Origin: Aliitabrizicola sp041905595
GTDB lineage: Bacteria > Pseudomonadota > Alphaproteobacteria > Rhodobacterales > Rhodobacteraceae
DNA: 64,000 bases
Direction: 5' to 3'
Assembly (NCBI GenBank): GCA_041905595.1
Contig: JAYRKT010000006.1
Coordinates: 1-64,000, forward strand
Shown here: positions 61,954 to 64,000 of the stretch, piece after piece
Layout of the letters: every line of letters begins with the position of its first letter
How positions within the stretch are numbered: the first letter of the stretch is position 1
Position numbers and translations under genes: made by a program
The notes under the pieces: generated by a model
Told to the model about the DNA's origin: nothing
Seen by the model: the letters and a program-made list of their open reading frames with translations, nothing else
Databases searched by the model: none

Positions 61954-61981
61954 GATCTGGTTCCTGAATTAGAACCAGATC
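61954..61981. promoter_or_regulatory. Palindromic operator candidate for the MocR regulator
   Basis: GATCTGGTTC (61954-61963) and GAACCAGATC (61972-61981) form a perfect 10-bp inverted repeat with an 8-bp spacer. It fills the 91-bp region between the divergent dehydrogenase and MocR genes, 22 bp before the MocR start, so it could control both. Confidence 0.8.
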
Positions 61982-62003
61982 ACCACGATTTTGAGGAACC
62001 ACT

Positions 62004-63455
62004 TTGTCGACCGGTTTCGCCCTTGAAAGCCTTACGCTCGACCGGGGCAGCGACATGCCGCTGCACCAGCAACTCTATCAGCGCCTGCGCGGGCTGATCG
62101 AGGCGCGTCACCTGTCCCCCGGCATGGCACTCCCTTCGACGCGGGCGCTGGCGCAGGACCTGGGGCTGGGCCGGAACACGGTGATTGCCGCATATGAACA
62201 ACTGGCGCTGGAGGGGTTCCTGCAGACCGGGCAGGGCGTGCCGCCGGTCGTCCGCGATCTTGCCTTGGGACAGGGCAAGGGCCCGGCTGCGCCGCAGGAT
62301 GTCCGGCTGTCTGCGCGAGGCCGTTTGATGGCCGAGCAGCCCTATCACCATGGAGAACCAGGAGCGACCGCCTTCCATCCCGGCCTGCCGGATGTCGGCC
62401 AGTTCCCCTTCAACACCTGGTCGCGCCTGCTGACCCGGCGCGCCAAGGCGGCGCGGAGCGACCTGTTCGGGACCTATTACGTGACCGGCTATCCGGAGTT
62501 GCGCGAGGCGATCGCCCGCTACCTGACCGCCTCGCGCGGGGTGATCTGTACGCCCGATCAGGTCGTGGTGACAAATGGCGCGCAATCGGCCTTCGACCTG
62601 ATCGCGCGTCTGCTCCTTGACCCCGGCGATACGGTCTGGATGGAAGAGCCGGGATACTATGGCGCCGCCGCCGCCTTCCTTTCGGCGGGGGCGCGGCTGC
62701 TGCCCCTCCGGGTCGGCAATGCCGGATGGGATCTCGATCCGCCAGAGGGTGGTCCGCCGCGGGCGATCTTCGTCACGCCGTCCTGCCACCATCCGCTTGG
62801 GCTGACCATGTCGATGGGCCAGCGGCTTGACCTATTGCGTCTGTCGGACCGGTGGGGCGCCTGGCTGATCGAGGATGACTACGACAGCGAATATCGCTTT
62901 CAGGGCCAGCCTATCCCGGCGCTGCAGGGGGTATCCTCGGGTGAGCGGACCATCTTCGTCGGCACCTTCGCCAAGATCCTCTTTCCCGCCATGCGCCTCG
63001 GTTATGTCGTCCTGCCGCCTGCACTGCTGGCCCCGGTGAAGGCCGCGCTCAGCGCCACGGGGCATTTCGCGCCGCTCCTGACCCAGGCGGCGCTGGCGGA
63101 TTTCGTGGCAGAGGGGCATTTCGCCCGCCACCTGCGCCGGACCCGGCGCCTGTACGCGCAGCGGCGTGAGACGTTCTTTGCCCTTTTTGACCGGTTCCTC
63201 GGGGCGTCGATGGTGCTGTCCCGCGCCGATACGGGGATCCAGCAGGTGGCGCGGTTCCTTTACCCGGTCGATGACCGCGAGGTTGCGGCGCGCGCCGGGC
63301 GGGATGGTGTGAACGTGTCGCCCCTGTCGATGCAGTACCGGCACGGCAACCCGTTGCAGGGGTTGGTCTTTGGCTTTGCTGCTGTCGAGGAAAAGGACCA
63401 GATGCGCGGTTTCCGCCGGCTCTCGGCCGTAGTGGATCGCTCGATCCGGCAGTGA
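62004..63455 (+). CDS. MocR-type regulator (GntR helix-turn-helix fused to aminotransferase fold)
   Basis: This 483-residue protein has a GntR-type DNA-binding domain (PLHQQLYQRLRGLIEARHLSPGMALPSTRALAQDLGLGRNTVIAAYEQL) and a fold-type I aminotransferase domain from about residue 115. The PLP lysine is Lys324 in GTFAKILFP, and EDDYDSEYR (290-298) is conserved. The start is TTG at 62004, 6 bases after GAGGAA. MocR regulators were named from rhizopine catabolism, and the gene is divergent from a MocA/MocC/MocB-like set here. Confidence 0.93.
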   Translation: MSTGFALESLTLDRGSDMPLHQQLYQRLRGLIEARHLSPGMALPSTRALAQDLGLGRNTVIAAYEQLALEGFLQTGQGVPPVVRDLALGQGKGPAAPQDVRLSARGRLMAEQPYHHGEPGATAFHPGLPDVGQFPFNTWSRLLTRRAKAARSDLFGTYYVTGYPELREAIARYLTASRGVICTPDQVVVTNGAQSAFDLIARLLLDPGDTVWMEEPGYYGAAAAFLSAGARLLPLRVGNAGWDLDPPEGGPPRAIFVTPSCHHPLGLTMSMGQRLDLLRLSDRWGAWLIEDDYDSEYRFQGQPIPALQGVSSGERTIFVGTFAKILFPAMRLGYVVLPPALLAPVKAALSATGHFAPLLTQAALADFVAEGHFARHLRRTRRLYAQRRETFFALFDRFLGASMVLSRADTGIQQVARFLYPVDDREVAARAGRDGVNVSPLSMQYRHGNPLQGLVFGFAAVEEKDQMRGFRRLSAVVDRSIRQ

Positions 63456-63459
63456 CCAG

Positions 63460-64000
63460 TCACGAGGCCGGGCGTTTCTCGACCTCTTCCATCATCCAGG
63501 TGCGGAAGGCGCCGGACAGGGCCGAAGTTGCCGCGTCCTCGGGCAGGACCGTGTAATAAGCGCCGTCGGTCTGGTCGCGGACGGGGGCGAGCGGGACAAG
63601 TTCGCCGCCCGCAAGATCACGCTCGACGAGGTAGGTCGGCACAAGCCCGATCCCGACCCCGGCCCGCGCCGTCTCGATCACCATGGCGAAAAGGTCGAAG
63701 CGGTGGCCCTCGAAGGCGGCGGGAACCTCCACCCCAGCCTCGCGCAGCCAACTGTCCCAGAGGCGCGGGCGGGACTCGAGGTGAAGAAGCGGCAGCCGAG
63801 CGATCTCGTCCGCTGTCGGGGTCGCGCCAATCCTCATGCGGGCGCGACCCTCGGGCGAAATCACCGGCACAACCCGCTCGCGGCAGAGGAAGGTGCAGAC
63901 CCCACCCGCCCAGACCGGACGGCCGTAATGGATGGCGATGTCGAAGCGGTCGCGCGTCAGGTCGAACGGGTCAATCCGCGCGCCAAGCACCACCTGAATG
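63460..64000 (-). CDS. LysR family regulator, N-terminal part outside window
   Basis: Only the C-terminal 179 residues are visible, and the frame continues past the right edge. They form the LysR effector-binding domain: DRFDIAIHYGRPVWAGGVCTFLCRERVVPVISPEG, ETARAGVGIGLVPTYLVERDLAGGELVPL. The DNA-binding domain would lie outside. It is convergent with the MocR gene, 4 bp apart. Target genes are unknown. Confidence 0.85.
   Translation of the reverse strand, partial: IQVVLGARIDPFDLTRDRFDIAIHYGRPVWAGGVCTFLCRERVVPVISPEGRARMRIGATPTADEIARLPLLHLESRPRLWDSWLREAGVEVPAAFEGHRFDLFAMVIETARAGVGIGLVPTYLVERDLAGGELVPLAPVRDQTDGAYYTVLPEDAATSALSGAFRTWMMEEVEKRPAS

Overview
The window is GC-rich (about two thirds G+C by eye) chromosomal DNA of an alphaproteobacterium, most likely a Rhodobacteraceae/Paracoccaceae member. 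Support comes from the aerobic cobaltochelatase genes cobS and cobT near a DnaJ-like gene and a BolA gene, an E. coli-type pntAB pair, malate synthase G, frequent ATGA start/stop overlaps, and a candidate sRNA of the CCUCCUCCC-loop (CcsR/cuckoo) type known from Rhodobacter. No rRNA, tRNA, transposase, integrase or CRISPR array was seen.

Layout. 1-8.0 kb: truncated class V aminotransferase with a divergent Lrp regulator, cobT, a small membrane protein, an FMN reductase, a secreted orphan, a racemase-fold protein lacking both catalytic cysteines, a LuxR regulator and cobS. 8.2-14.7 kb: exported MsrB, sulfotransferase with divergent LysR, DnaJ-like protein, BolA, DUF4177-like protein, the candidate sRNA, gatB and a lytic transglycosylase lipoprotein. 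14.8-23.9 kb: pepN, two separate ArsR-plus-SRPBCC cassettes with palindromic operators, and glcB and a class C26 amidotransferase between them. 23.9-25.05 kb: a low-GC island with an orphan PD-(D/E)XK nuclease-like gene. 25-28.5 kb: DUF3052-like protein, TetR with twin operators, MATE pump, L,D-transpeptidase. 28.6-38 kb: kynurenine genes kynU-GNAT-kynA, AraC, PEBP-like protein, ICMT-like methyltransferase, pntAB, DUF3422.

38-49 kb: a peptide-type ABC transporter diverges from an operon of ArgE-like deacylase, FAD amine oxidase, aldo/keto reductase, VOC protein and nitrilase-family amidase. This looks like uptake and breakdown of an N-acylated or amino-acid-derived compound.

49-54.6 kb: a BacA-like ABC transporter, a GH3 beta-glucosidase and a GH144-type glucanase form a tight operon that appears to degrade glucan (probably beta-1,2) inside the cell.

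54.8-63.5 kb: a MocR regulator diverges from a Gfo/Idh/MocA dehydrogenase, an IolE/MocC-like enzyme, a sugar ABC transporter, a YdjC-type deacetylase and a second Gfo/Idh dehydrogenase. This set resembles the mocABRC rhizopine (inosamine) catabolism genes and is the most interesting system here. A LysR gene runs off the right edge.
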